This document shows positions 1-6,915 of a stretch of 13,193 nucleotides of DNA, in pieces. The first letter of the stretch is position 1, and every line of letters begins with the position of its first letter. The notes below the pieces were generated by a model, which worked only from the letters and a program-made list of their open reading frames with translations, was not told where the DNA came from and did not search any database. The translations under genes and the position numbers were made by a program. Source of the stretch: CSP1-5 sp964348275 (GTDB lineage: Bacteria; Methylomirabilota; Methylomirabilia; Methylomirabilales; CSP1-5); the NCBI GenBank assembly GCA_964348275.1, contig CAYGBT010000070.1, forward strand, positions 1 through 13,193, given 5' to 3'.

Positions 1-703
1 ATGGCGACGTGTTCTCCCACCATGCCTCCAATCCAACGGCCGTGGTGGCCACCACAACGGCATTCAGGATCAGCCCCCATCCGGGCACGAGCCTTTCAGC
101 CACCGGGGTGGTGAGAAAGGCCACTCCCACGACCATGATCGTCCGCCGCTCTCTCAGCTCCGCTGCCAGCAGTGCGGTCAGATATGCCGGGAAGATGAAT
201 TGGATCCCCGCCTCAAAGCCCTCCGGGATTCGAACCCCAAAATGGTATCCCACCACCGTCCCCACCAGGTAGCAGGCGTAGCTGGGAATCGCCACCCCGA
301 GGAAGTAGATGAAGTTATCATGCGCCGACTTCCGCTGAAACCGCAGGAAGGAGATCGAAAAGGTGCTGATCGAGATGAATTGCGCCCCCAGGGATACTCC
401 CGCCGTTCGCACGCGTTTGAAATGGGGGGCGAGGGCGAAGCTCATGATGGCAAACCGCAGGTTGATAAAGAACGTACTCAGCAGGATCTGCAGGGCCTGC
501 CCTCCCAAGGGAAGAAGTTCAATGGCAGGAAACTGGGCCGGGGCGGCGAAGACTACCGCAGACATCAACAGCAGCTCACCCGAGGCGAGACCCTTGGCAT
601 GGGCGGCGATGCCGAGAGTGAAGGTGATGGCAAAAAACCCGACGTAGACCGGGGCCGCCGCCCGGACGCCTTCCCAGAAGCTTGCAAACCGCTCAGGGTT
701 CAT
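1..703 (-). CDS. azlC: AzlC-family branched-chain amino acid exporter, large subunit (3' end beyond window)
   Basis: The minus strand is open from the ATG at 703 to the window edge, giving 234 codons without a stop; AzlC proteins are usually about 230-240 residues, so the gene is nearly complete. It encodes a hydrophobic inner-membrane protein with several predicted helices. Recognisable AzlC stretches are the N-terminal RAAAPVYVGFFAITFTLGI segment, then LLLMSAVVFAAPAQF (about residues 45-59) and INLRFAIMSFALAPH (about 80-94). In the family, AzlC works with the small membrane protein AzlD to export branched-chain amino acids or analogues; azlD would be expected just beyond position 1, which I cannot see. 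No strong Shine-Dalgarno sequence precedes the ATG. It is separated from the lip/pdh cluster by an intrinsic terminator and an inverted repeat, so it is probably its own transcription unit. The family call is firm, the substrate is inferred. Confidence 0.85.
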   Translation of the reverse strand, partial: MNPERFASFWEGVRAAAPVYVGFFAITFTLGIAAHAKGLASGELLLMSAVVFAAPAQFPAIELLPLGGQALQILLSTFFINLRFAIMSFALAPHFKRVRTAGVSLGAQFISISTFSISFLRFQRKSAHDNFIYFLGVAIPSYACYLVGTVVGYHFGVRIPEGFEAGIQFIFPAYLTALLAAELRERRTIMVVGVAFLTTPVAERLVPGWGLILNAVVVATTAVGLEAWWENTSP

Positions 704-769
704 CTACGCAGCCGAGGTGACACGGAGTATCGACGCCCAATCTCGTTGAGAGACTGACAGGCATGAACG

Positions 770-789
770 GGTGGAGCCGGCCCTCCACC
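770..789. repeat. Perfect 20-bp inverted repeat upstream of azlC
   Basis: GGTGGAG (770-776) and CTCCACC (783-789) are exact reverse complements around a 6-base CCGGCC centre. It lies 66 bp upstream of the azlC ATG, between that gene and the terminator of the preceding operon. There is no T-tract on either side, so it does not look like an intrinsic terminator. It could be an operator for azlC or a leader hairpin; no promoter hexamers could be placed convincingly around it. Confidence 0.4.
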
Positions 790-828
790 ATACGATAAAG
801 GGGACACAAAGGTATGGGCACGACCAAC

Positions 829-860
829 AAAAAAGGGCATCACGGTCACCATGATGCCCT
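829..860 (-). terminator. Rho-independent terminator of the lipA-to-TPR cluster
   Basis: On the minus strand GGGCATCA (859-852) and TGATGCCC (842-835) form a perfect 8-bp stem around a 9-base loop. The stem is followed immediately by six T residues (834-829). It starts 21 bases after the TAG of the TPR gene (881-883). This is the clearest intrinsic terminator in the window and marks the 3' end of the long minus-strand cluster. Confidence 0.85.
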
Positions 861-880
861 GGCTCCGCTGAGCGGGGGGC

Positions 881-1198
881 CTACGAGCCGCGCTGCAGGG
901 CCATGGCCTCTGCCATCTCCGCCTCGGCCTCGGGGATCATCCCCTTCTTCCGATAAAAGACCGAAAGGCTGGTGTGGTAGAGAGGCTCTTTCGGATTCAA
1001 CTCGATCGCCTTCTTGATCGTGGGGATGGCGTCATCGACCATTCCCTTTTGATCATAGGCTTGCGCCAATGCCATATATGTATCTGCGTACTTCGGGTCT
1101 AGCTCGAGGGCCTTCTTGAAAGCAGCGATGGCCTCGTCGCTTTCCATCTTGGCAAAATAATTGAGCCCCTGATTGTAATATTGCTGCCGCGAGCTCAT
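881..1198 (-). CDS. Small tetratricopeptide (TPR) repeat protein
   Basis: A 105-residue protein made almost entirely of TPR units. Three helix-turn-helix repeats can be read: one with AIAAFKKALELDPK, one with MALAQAYDQKGMVDDAI followed by AIELNPK, and a third with LSVFYRKKGMIPEAEAEM. TPR modules bind partner proteins; nothing here shows an enzymatic activity. There is no signal peptide or membrane segment, so it is likely cytoplasmic. An in-frame GTG lies one codon upstream (1201). The ATG at 1198 is preferred because GAAGAG lies 8 bases upstream. It begins 12 bp after the lipB stop and ends just before the terminator, so it is the last gene of the lip/pdh unit. It might be an assembly or scaffolding factor for the large complexes encoded upstream, but that is a guess from position. 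Confidence 0.85.
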   Translation of the reverse strand: MSSRQQYYNQGLNYFAKMESDEAIAAFKKALELDPKYADTYMALAQAYDQKGMVDDAIPTIKKAIELNPKEPLYHTSLSVFYRKKGMIPEAEAEMAEAMALQRGS

Positions 1199-1210
1199 CA
1201 CTGATTCTCT

Positions 1211-1912
1211 TCAACGCAAGGGTAAGGCCATCCCCGAATGGGCCCCCCACCTCAGGGCACATTCAAAGAGCAGCCCGAACTGGTGGGCCGCTACCTCGGC
1301 CACCGCCTGGACCGGCACCTCTCGTCCGAGGAGGGTCGCCATAGAGGTCATTCGAATGCCGCTGAGACCGCAAGGAACGATGAGATCGAAGGCGCTGAGA
1401 TCGGTGCCGACATTCAACGCAAACCCGTGCCGGCTCACCCAGCGGCTGACGTGGACGCCGATGGACGCGATCTTGGCTCCTTCGGCCCAGACTCCAGTCT
1501 CCCGGGACCTGCGTTCCCCCTGAACATCATAGACCTGCAAAGTCCGGATCAGCATCTCTTCAAGCATGCGCACATACAGGTGGAGGTCCTCCCCATGCTG
1601 GGTGAGGTCAACAATGGGGTACCCCACAAGCTGTCCTGGCCCGTGGTAGGTGACATCGCCCCCCCGTTCGATCTCCCAGACCTCGATCCCGAGCGCCTTC
1701 AGAATATGCTCCTCCGCACGGAGATGTTCCCGCTTCGCCCCCCGCCCCAGGGTGATCACCGCCGGATGCTCCAGGAGAAGGAGGCAGTCCTCGATCTCAC
1801 CCCGCATCCTTGCCGACGCCTGTTGCCGCTGCAGCTCAAGCGCCTCCCCGTACGCGACGCGGCCCAACCAGTATACTTCACATTTTCTCATCATTCCTTC
1901 TTCGTCCTTCAT
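1211..1912 (-). CDS. lipB: Lipoyl(octanoyl) transferase LipB
   Basis: This enzyme moves the octanoyl group from octanoyl-acyl carrier protein onto the lipoyl-domain lysine of E2-type and GcvH proteins, the first step of lipoate synthesis. Family motifs are all present: RGGDVTYHGPGQLVGYPI (residues 83-100), the catalytic Lys147 in GAKIASIGVHV, HGFALNV (162-168) and the nucleophile Cys181 in VPCGLSG. The 233-residue length is normal. The start is uncertain: ATG 1912 gives the length used here, but two consecutive ATGs at 1894 and 1891 (residues 7 and 8) would also leave the domain whole, and no start has an ideal ribosome site. It is downstream of lpdA after a 95-bp gap holding a heptamer repeat array, and it is followed after 12 bp by the TPR gene. 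Together with lipA at the head of the cluster it supplies lipoate for pdhC. Confidence 0.96.
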   Translation of the reverse strand: MKDEEGMMRKCEVYWLGRVAYGEALELQRQQASARMRGEIEDCLLLLEHPAVITLGRGAKREHLRAEEHILKALGIEVWEIERGGDVTYHGPGQLVGYPIVDLTQHGEDLHLYVRMLEEMLIRTLQVYDVQGERRSRETGVWAEGAKIASIGVHVSRWVSRHGFALNVGTDLSAFDLIVPCGLSGIRMTSMATLLGREVPVQAVAEVAAHQFGLLFECALRWGAHSGMALPLR

Positions 1913-1963
1913 TCACGTGTTTTCGGGGGAGATCCCTGACCGCCAGAAGCCTTTTGGCACTTG

Positions 1964-2005
1964 AGACGTTGGACTTCGGACCTCGGACATCGGACCTTGG
2001 CCTTC
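1964..2005. repeat. Heptanucleotide array between lpdA and lipB (GGACNTC type)
   Basis: Four contiguous 7-base units, GGACTTC, GGACCTC, GGACATC and GGACCTT, occupy 1971-1998. Weaker units sit on both sides: AGACGTT at 1964-1970 and GGCCTTC at 1999-2005. Read in the gene sense they are GTCCGAN-type units. The array begins 2 bases after the lpdA stop codon (2008-2010). The same unit type recurs at about 8213-8226 after nuoI. Confidence 0.85.
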
Positions 2006-2007
2006 CA

Positions 2008-3402
2008 TCATATGTGGATGGGGCGGCCCAGGGCGGCCAGGCAGGCTTCGGCCACCGTCTCCGAGAGCGTCGGGTGAGCGTGAATGGAGTGGTGCACCTC
2101 TTCGAGGGTCGCCTCCAGCGTCCGCGCCATCGTCGCCTCGGCGATCATCTCGGTCGCCTCGGGACCTATGATATGAAGCCCCAAAATCTCGCCGTACTCA
2201 GCATCCGCCACGACCTTGACAAAGCCCTCGGTGTCTCCCATCGCCACCGCTTTGCCGCTGGCTTGGTAGGAGAATCGACCCACCCGGACCTGCCGACCCT
2301 TCTCCTTGGCCTGCTCCTCAGTCAAGCCGACACTGGCCACTTGGGGAGAACAATACGTACAGTTGGGGATCTTTAAGGGATCGATGCGCCGGACATCGAT
2401 CCCGGCCATTCCCTCTACCGCGACGACCGCCTCGGCCATCGCTTTGTGGGCGAGAAGGGCGCCACCGATCACATCCCCAATGGCATAGATGCCTGGAACC
2501 GAGGTTTCGAATCGGTCGTTGACCTCGATAAAACCACCCCGGCCCAGTGCCACTCCCAGTCCCTCGAGTCCTAACGGCTCGGCATTGGGCACGCGGCCAA
2601 TGGCAACCAGCACCACGTCCCCCGCAATCTCCTCCGTCTTCCCTTCTTTCGAGACCTGGACCTGGACTTGCTCTCCCCGTACCGTGACGCTCTCCACTGT
2701 GGTGCCGGTCCGAATCTTCATCCCGCGCTTGGCAAAGACCTTCTCGAGAAAGCTCGAGATCTCGCCGTCCTCAAAAGGCAGGAGGCGAGGAAGCATCTCG
2801 ATCAGGGTGACCTCAGACCCGTAAGCCTCATAGACATCAGCGAACTCCACCCCAACCGCTCCCGCGCCAACGATGAGGAGCGACCGCGGGACCTGGGCCA
2901 AACTTAGCGCTTCAGTGCTCGTGATCACCCGTTTGCCGTCCACGGGAACCCCCGGGATCTCCCGGGGCCGAGTGCCGGTGGCCAGCAGAATCCGTTTTGC
3001 TTGCAGGTCCGTCGCCTCGCCATTTTTGGTGATCCGGACCTGGCCGCTCCCGGCGAGTTTTCCCTCTCCCGCCACCACCGTCACCTTGTTCTTTTTCATG
3101 AGATACTCAACGCCCTTGGAAAGCTTTTGAGCCGCCCGCTCGCTTCGCTTCACCGCCACGGAGAAGTCGACGCGCAGATTATCAAAGCTGAAGCCAAACT
3201 CCTCACCCCGGCGAAGGAGCGAGACAATTTCTGCATTCCGGAGGAGCGCCTTGGTCGGAATGCAGCCCCAGTTGAGACAGACGCCCCCCAACCGGTCCCG
3301 CTCCACGAGGGCAACCTTCATCCCTAATTGGGCAGCCCGGATGGCGGCGACATAGCCGCCGGGGCCGCTCCCGATCACCGCCAGGTCATATCGCTCCGCC
3401 AT
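2008..3402 (-). CDS. lpdA: Dihydrolipoyl dehydrogenase (E3)
   Basis: FAD-dependent disulfide oxidoreductase that re-oxidises the dihydrolipoyl arm of E2 and passes electrons to NAD+. Of 464 residues, the first 30 carry the FAD-binding GSGPGG (11-16). The redox-active pair is CLNWGC (Cys42/Cys47), a second Rossmann fold for NAD has VGAGAVGVEFA (around 178-188), and a second FAD contact is AIGDVIGG. The C-terminal HAHPTLSE supplies the catalytic His443/Glu448 pair of the dimer interface. The ATG at 3402 has a good ribosome site (AAGGGG). The gene lies 49 bp after pdhC and so completes a contiguous E1-alpha, E1-beta, E2, E3 set. It has no fused lipoyl domain, unlike some bacterial E3 proteins. 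E3 may also serve other 2-oxoacid dehydrogenases or the glycine cleavage system, but none of those is in view. Confidence 0.97.
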   Translation of the reverse strand: MAERYDLAVIGSGPGGYVAAIRAAQLGMKVALVERDRLGGVCLNWGCIPTKALLRNAEIVSLLRRGEEFGFSFDNLRVDFSVAVKRSERAAQKLSKGVEYLMKKNKVTVVAGEGKLAGSGQVRITKNGEATDLQAKRILLATGTRPREIPGVPVDGKRVITSTEALSLAQVPRSLLIVGAGAVGVEFADVYEAYGSEVTLIEMLPRLLPFEDGEISSFLEKVFAKRGMKIRTGTTVESVTVRGEQVQVQVSKEGKTEEIAGDVVLVAIGRVPNAEPLGLEGLGVALGRGGFIEVNDRFETSVPGIYAIGDVIGGALLAHKAMAEAVVAVEGMAGIDVRRIDPLKIPNCTYCSPQVASVGLTEEQAKEKGRQVRVGRFSYQASGKAVAMGDTEGFVKVVADAEYGEILGLHIIGPEATEMIAEATMARTLEATLEEVHHSIHAHPTLSETVAEACLAALGRPIHI

Positions 3403-3451
3403 GATTTCCCCTTTATCGCCCGGGACCCAGGATCCTGAGAAAAGACAGGTT

Positions 3452-4672
3452 TCAGCTCACCAAGTGGAGGGGGTGCTCGAGGAAAATCTTGAGGCGCTGA
3501 AGGAATCGTGCAGCGACCGCGCCATCCAAAACGCGGTGGTCTGCAGAGAGGGTCACCCTCATCCGATCCGCCACCTTCACTTCGCCATCGACCACCACCG
3601 GTCGCGCGATCACCGAGCCCACCGCCAGGATTGCCGCCTCGGGAGGATTAATGATGGCGACAAACTCCTCGACGTCAAACATTCCGAGATTGCTAATGGT
3701 GAAGGTGCCGGGGACGAAGTCCTCTGGTCGCAGCCGCCCGGTACGGGCTCGCTCCACCAGCTGCTTGGCCTCTTGCGCAATTTGGCTGAGGGGTTTCTCG
3801 TCGCTATCGGGGATCACGGGCGTCACCAGGCCCTGATCCAGTGCGACGGCGATGCCAATATTGATTCGCTGGTAGACCCGGAGCTTCCCCTCGACATAAG
3901 AGGCGTTGGCCTCCGGAAATTCCTGAAGGGTCTTGGCTGCCGCCTTCACCAGCATATCGGTGACCGAGATCTTCGCCCCTTCCTCAAGGACGGCGTTCAA
4001 TCCCTGCCGGAGTTTCAGGGCCTCGGTCATATCAATCTCCGAGGTCACATAGAAGTGAGGCGCGACACCCTTGCTTTCGGTCATCCGTCGGGCGATGGTC
4101 TGGCGGATTCGAGAAAGATCCCGCGCCTCGTAGGGAATCTCATGGGGCGCGGCTGCCGCAGGCACTGGAGCAGGCCTGCGAACCTCTGCAGGCGGCGCTT
4201 TGAGAAAGGTCTCGACATCCTCTTTGATGATGCGACCCCCGGGTCCGGTGCCCCGGATGAGTTTCAGGTCGACGCCCCGATCCCTGGCGATCTGACGGGC
4301 CACCGGCGAGGCAGCAATCCGTGCACCGGTAACCTCCTTCGCACCGACGGGGGCCTCCGCTGGTTTGCTCTCAGGTTTCGGTGCCGCTGTGACCGATGGA
4401 GCGGCTCGCTCCACAAGCCCCGGAATCGCCTCATCCCGGCCGGCGATGACGGCGATCACCTCCCCGACCGGGACTGTCTGTCCCTCAGTGACCACGATCT
4501 TTCGGAGGACACCTGAGCTGTACGCCTCCACCTCCACCGTCACTTTGGTCGTGTCGACCTCGGCGATGATCTCGCCACGCGTGACCTCGTCCCCCTCTTG
4601 CTTCCGCCAACGGACGATGGTCCCCTCGATCATGTCATAGCCCATCTTGGGCATCACAACCTCGGTTACCAT
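3452..4672 (-). CDS. pdhC: Pyruvate dehydrogenase E2, dihydrolipoyl acetyltransferase
   Basis: The core of the complex, transferring the acetyl group to CoA. Domain order is clear: a single N-terminal lipoyl domain (residues 1-79, lipoylated Lys43 in DTTKVTVEVE), a Pro/Ala/Lys linker, a peripheral-subunit-binding domain (about 117-157, ASPVARQIARDRG then GTGPGGRIIKEDV), a second Ala/Pro linker, and the acyltransferase domain from about 183 to the end. The catalytic HRVLDG motif (His379, Asp383) is intact. Length is 406 residues. An in-frame GTG lies one codon upstream (4675), but it is only a base from the GGGGGGA ribosome site, so ATG 4672 is more likely. Acetoin dehydrogenase or branched-chain E2 proteins have the same layout; the neighbouring lipoate genes and E1 sequences favour pyruvate. 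It is the substrate on which LipB and LipA from the same cluster act. Confidence 0.92.
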   Translation of the reverse strand: MVTEVVMPKMGYDMIEGTIVRWRKQEGDEVTRGEIIAEVDTTKVTVEVEAYSSGVLRKIVVTEGQTVPVGEVIAVIAGRDEAIPGLVERAAPSVTAAPKPESKPAEAPVGAKEVTGARIAASPVARQIARDRGVDLKLIRGTGPGGRIIKEDVETFLKAPPAEVRRPAPVPAAAAPHEIPYEARDLSRIRQTIARRMTESKGVAPHFYVTSEIDMTEALKLRQGLNAVLEEGAKISVTDMLVKAAAKTLQEFPEANASYVEGKLRVYQRINIGIAVALDQGLVTPVIPDSDEKPLSQIAQEAKQLVERARTGRLRPEDFVPGTFTISNLGMFDVEEFVAIINPPEAAILAVGSVIARPVVVDGEVKVADRMRVTLSADHRVLDGAVAARFLQRLKIFLEHPLHLVS

Positions 4673-4737
4673 CACTCCCCCCTTTCGGGACTCTCGAAAC
4701 CAGAACGGGCTGCCTTCATCGGCCGCAACCCGGTGCT

Positions 4738-5724
4738 CTACACGTTGGTCCGCACCAGGAGTTGCTTGATTGCGTCCACTACACGCCGGGCGTCCGGGAT
4801 GGCCGCCTGCTCCAAATTCTTGGCGTAGGGCATCGGAACCTCCACGCCGGCCACCCGTTGGATTGGCGCGTCCAAGTAGTCGAAGGCCTCCTCTTGGATC
4901 CGGCTCGCGACCTCTGCGCCAATCCCGTAGGTCCGCCAGGCCTCCTCAACGGTCACCGCGCGGTTGGTCTTTCTGACGGAAGCAAGCACCGTTTCCATGT
5001 CCAGTGGGCGGAGACTCCTGAGGTCGACCACTTCCGCCTCGATCCCCTCCTGACTGAGACGATCCGCCGCCTCGAGCGCAACCAATGCCATCCTGGAGTA
5101 GGCTACCAGGGTGATATCTCTCCCTTCCCGTTTCACCTCGGCCTTCCCAATGGGAACTAGATACTCCCCTTCTGCCACTTCGCCCCGGACCCGGTACAGC
5201 AGGGCGTGCTCGACGAAGAGGACTGGATCATCATCTCGGATGGCGCTCTTCAACAACCCCTTGGCATCGGCGGGCGTCGCGGGCGTGACCACCTTGAGGC
5301 CAGGGACGTGGGCAAACATGGGCTCGAGGCTTTGCGAATGGGTCGCGGCGAGCTGCGCCCCGCCGCCGGTCACCGCGCGGAACACCACCGGGACTGACAT
5401 CTGGCCCCCAAACATGTGAAGGACCTTTGCGGCATGGTTGATGATCGCATCGGACGCCAGGAGGGCAAAATTGATCGTCATCAGCTCAGCCACCGGTCGG
5501 AGCCCACCCATGGCGGCCCCCACCGCGGCACCACCTATCCCGCCTTCGGCGATGGGAGTGTCCATCACTCGCTTCTCCCCGAATTCCTGGACGAGGCCTG
5601 AGGTGACCCCGTACGCTCCTCCGTACGCCACCACGTCTTCGCCAAAGATCAGGACGCGTTCGTCCCGCGCCATCTCCTCGCGGAGGGCCTGGTTCAGCGC
5701 TTCCCTATAGGTGATCATCGGCAT
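4738..5724 (-). CDS. pdhB: Pyruvate dehydrogenase E1 component, beta subunit
   Basis: With PdhA it forms the thiamine-diphosphate-dependent E1 heterotetramer that decarboxylates pyruvate and acetylates the lipoyl arm. The 328-residue product has the normal length. Visible motifs include GEDVVAYGGAYGVTSGL (28-44), the catalytic Glu60 in DTPIAEGGIGG, and MTINFALLASDAIINHAAK. The C-terminal transketolase-like domain has VVDLRSLRPLDMETV. The reading frame is open a further 37 codons upstream, but that stretch lies inside pdhA and does not resemble the family. The ATG at 5724 follows a G-rich ribosome site at the right distance; a second ATG at 5718 is also possible. It starts 19 bp after the pdhA stop, and that gap holds a run of nine G residues. 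Confidence 0.94.
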   Translation of the reverse strand: MPMITYREALNQALREEMARDERVLIFGEDVVAYGGAYGVTSGLVQEFGEKRVMDTPIAEGGIGGAAVGAAMGGLRPVAELMTINFALLASDAIINHAAKVLHMFGGQMSVPVVFRAVTGGGAQLAATHSQSLEPMFAHVPGLKVVTPATPADAKGLLKSAIRDDDPVLFVEHALLYRVRGEVAEGEYLVPIGKAEVKREGRDITLVAYSRMALVALEAADRLSQEGIEAEVVDLRSLRPLDMETVLASVRKTNRAVTVEEAWRTYGIGAEVASRIQEEAFDYLDAPIQRVAGVEVPMPYAKNLEQAAIPDARRVVDAIKQLLVRTNV

Positions 5725-5731
5725 CGCGTCT

Positions 5732-5740
5732 CCCCCCCCC
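5732..5740. repeat. pdhB: G9 homopolymer at the pdhB ribosome binding site
   Basis: Nine consecutive C residues on the plus strand (G on the mRNA) lie between the pdhA stop and the pdhB ATG, 7 bases from the start. The run forms the presumed Shine-Dalgarno region. Its length could change by slippage without affecting either reading frame, altering only spacing. Confidence 0.6.
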
Positions 5741-5743
5741 GCC

Positions 5744-6748
5744 TCAGGGATTGGCGTAGATGTCTTCGTACAGGTCGCTGAGCGGGGGATCCGCACTCTC
5801 GTCGGAAAACCGGACCGACTCGAGAACCAGCTCATCGGTCTCTCGCTCGATCTGCTCCAATTCCTGTGGGTTCAAGAGCCCTTCCGCTTCCAACCGTTGC
5901 CGGAACGAGATGATAGGATCCCGCTGCTTCCACTCCTCCACTTCCTTCTTGTCCCGGTAGAGAATCGGATCGGCCATGGAGTGGCCCCGGAACCGGTAGG
6001 TCAGCACCTCAAGGAAATAAGGACCGTCTCCCCGTCGGGCGTGTCCCACTGCTCTGGCTGTCGCCTCCCGGACCGCCAGGACATCCATCCCGTCCACCTG
6101 CTCGGCGGGGATATCATAAGGGGCTGCCTTCCGGATCATCTCCCTGACCGCCGAGGCCCGATCGACGGCCGTCCCCATACCGTAGAAGTTGTTCTCGCAC
6201 AGGAAGACCACAGGGACCTGCCACAGTTTGGCCATGTTCAACGCTTCATGGAAATACCCGTTGTTCGTCGCCCCATCGCCAAAGACACAGAGAACCACCT
6301 GGTTCTTCCCTAACGTGTTGCTCGCCAAACCCAGCCCCACTGCAAGGGGAAGTTGACCGGCCACGATCGCCCATCCCCCATACATCCCCAATGCAGCATC
6401 GAAGAAATGCATGGAGCCACCGCGACCCTTGGCAACGCCCGTGGCCTTCCCGTAAAGCTCCGCCATGCAGCGATTCACATCCATCCCTCTGGCAAGGGCA
6501 TAGCCGTGATCTCGATAGTGGGTCACGAGCCGATCGCGTTCTTCCAAGATGGACACCGCCCCCACGGCCACGGCTTCCTCGCCATTGTAGAGATGGAGAA
6601 AGCCCGCAATCTTGCCGCGGGCGTAAAGCTCCCCCGCTTTATCCTCGAACTTCCGGATCAAGAGCATCTGATGGAGGAAGTTCAAGAGGGTCTTTTTATC
6701 GAGGCCAAAATCGGCGATTTTCGTTACCGTCTTCCCTCCCATCTCCAT
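5744..6748 (-). CDS. pdhA: Pyruvate dehydrogenase E1 component, alpha subunit
   Basis: The thiamine-diphosphate-binding half of E1. The 334 residues include the thiamine-binding motif running from GDGATNN (157-163) to CENN (184-187), and the N-terminal KIAGFLHLYNGEEAVAVG and THYRDHGYALARG segments. The loop YRFRGHSMADP is the equivalent of the phosphorylation loop of mitochondrial E1. The overall style resembles plastid/cyanobacterial and Gram-positive PdhA, not the single-chain AceE of gamma-proteobacteria. ATG 6748 has AAGGA just upstream; ATG 6742 is an alternative two codons in. It begins the E1-E2-E3 block, after a 167-bp gap that separates it from the phosphoglycerate mutase and holds two heptamer arrays. 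I found no convincing promoter hexamers in that gap, so read-through from upstream is the simpler view. AcoA (acetoin dehydrogenase) is the main alternative. Confidence 0.94.
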   Translation of the reverse strand: MEMGGKTVTKIADFGLDKKTLLNFLHQMLLIRKFEDKAGELYARGKIAGFLHLYNGEEAVAVGAVSILEERDRLVTHYRDHGYALARGMDVNRCMAELYGKATGVAKGRGGSMHFFDAALGMYGGWAIVAGQLPLAVGLGLASNTLGKNQVVLCVFGDGATNNGYFHEALNMAKLWQVPVVFLCENNFYGMGTAVDRASAVREMIRKAAPYDIPAEQVDGMDVLAVREATARAVGHARRGDGPYFLEVLTYRFRGHSMADPILYRDKKEVEEWKQRDPIISFRQRLEAEGLLNPQELEQIERETDELVLESVRFSDESADPPLSDLYEDIYANP

Positions 6749-6771
6749 TCTTCCTTATAGTTTATGCTCCA

Positions 6772-6812
6772 CAGTTCACGGAAGGTTCAGAGTTCAGGGT
6801 TCATAGTTCATG
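6772..6812. repeat. Heptanucleotide array upstream of pdhA (GTTCASR type)
   Basis: Four perfect-period units, GGTTCAG, AGTTCAG, GGTTCAT and AGTTCAT (6784-6811), are preceded by an AGTTCAC unit (6773-6779) that is 4 bases out of register. The array lies 24 bp upstream of the pdhA start, so it would be in the leader if transcription starts upstream of it. The CAT-for-CAC substitution at the unit end distinguishes it from the arrays around nuoI. Confidence 0.8.
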
Positions 6813-6839
6813 GACGAACCAGAGCGCCTGCGATCGCAA

Positions 6840-6908
6840 CTCTTGACACTAGCCCTTAGCTCTCGACTCTCGACTGTCAACTCTCAGCCCTCAACTGTGA
6901 ACGCTCAA
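6840..6908. repeat. Heptanucleotide array after the phosphoglycerate mutase gene (CTCTCGA type)
   Basis: Seven-base units run without a break from 6853 to 6908: CCCTTAG, CTCTCGA twice, CTGTCAA, CTCTCAG, CCCTCAA, CTGTGAA and CGCTCAA. A weaker unit (CTCTTGA, 6840-6846) lies one base out of phase on the left. The array begins 7 bases after the mutase stop codon (6916-6918). It is more degenerate than the other arrays but keeps the period. Confidence 0.8.
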
Positions 6909-6915
6909 CACTTGG

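Noticed and set aside
225..238. A sequence that on the minus strand reads like a tRNA T-arm (GGGGTTCGAATCCC).
   Set aside because: It lies within a coherent azlC reading frame, and no acceptor stem, anticodon arm or D-arm could be found around it.
814..1017. A 67-codon plus-strand frame opposite the TPR gene.
   Set aside because: It begins at the terminator hairpin and is antisense to a clear TPR protein.
3421..3440. Possible vestige of a heptamer array in the pdhC-lpdA gap (GGACCCA, GGATCCT).
   Set aside because: Only two units with weak likeness; it could be chance, or just the small CAGGATCCTG palindrome.
3401..4516. A 371-codon plus-strand open frame opposite pdhC.
   Set aside because: It is antisense to a well-conserved E2 gene, resembles no family, and is the kind of shadow frame that GC-rich coding DNA produces.
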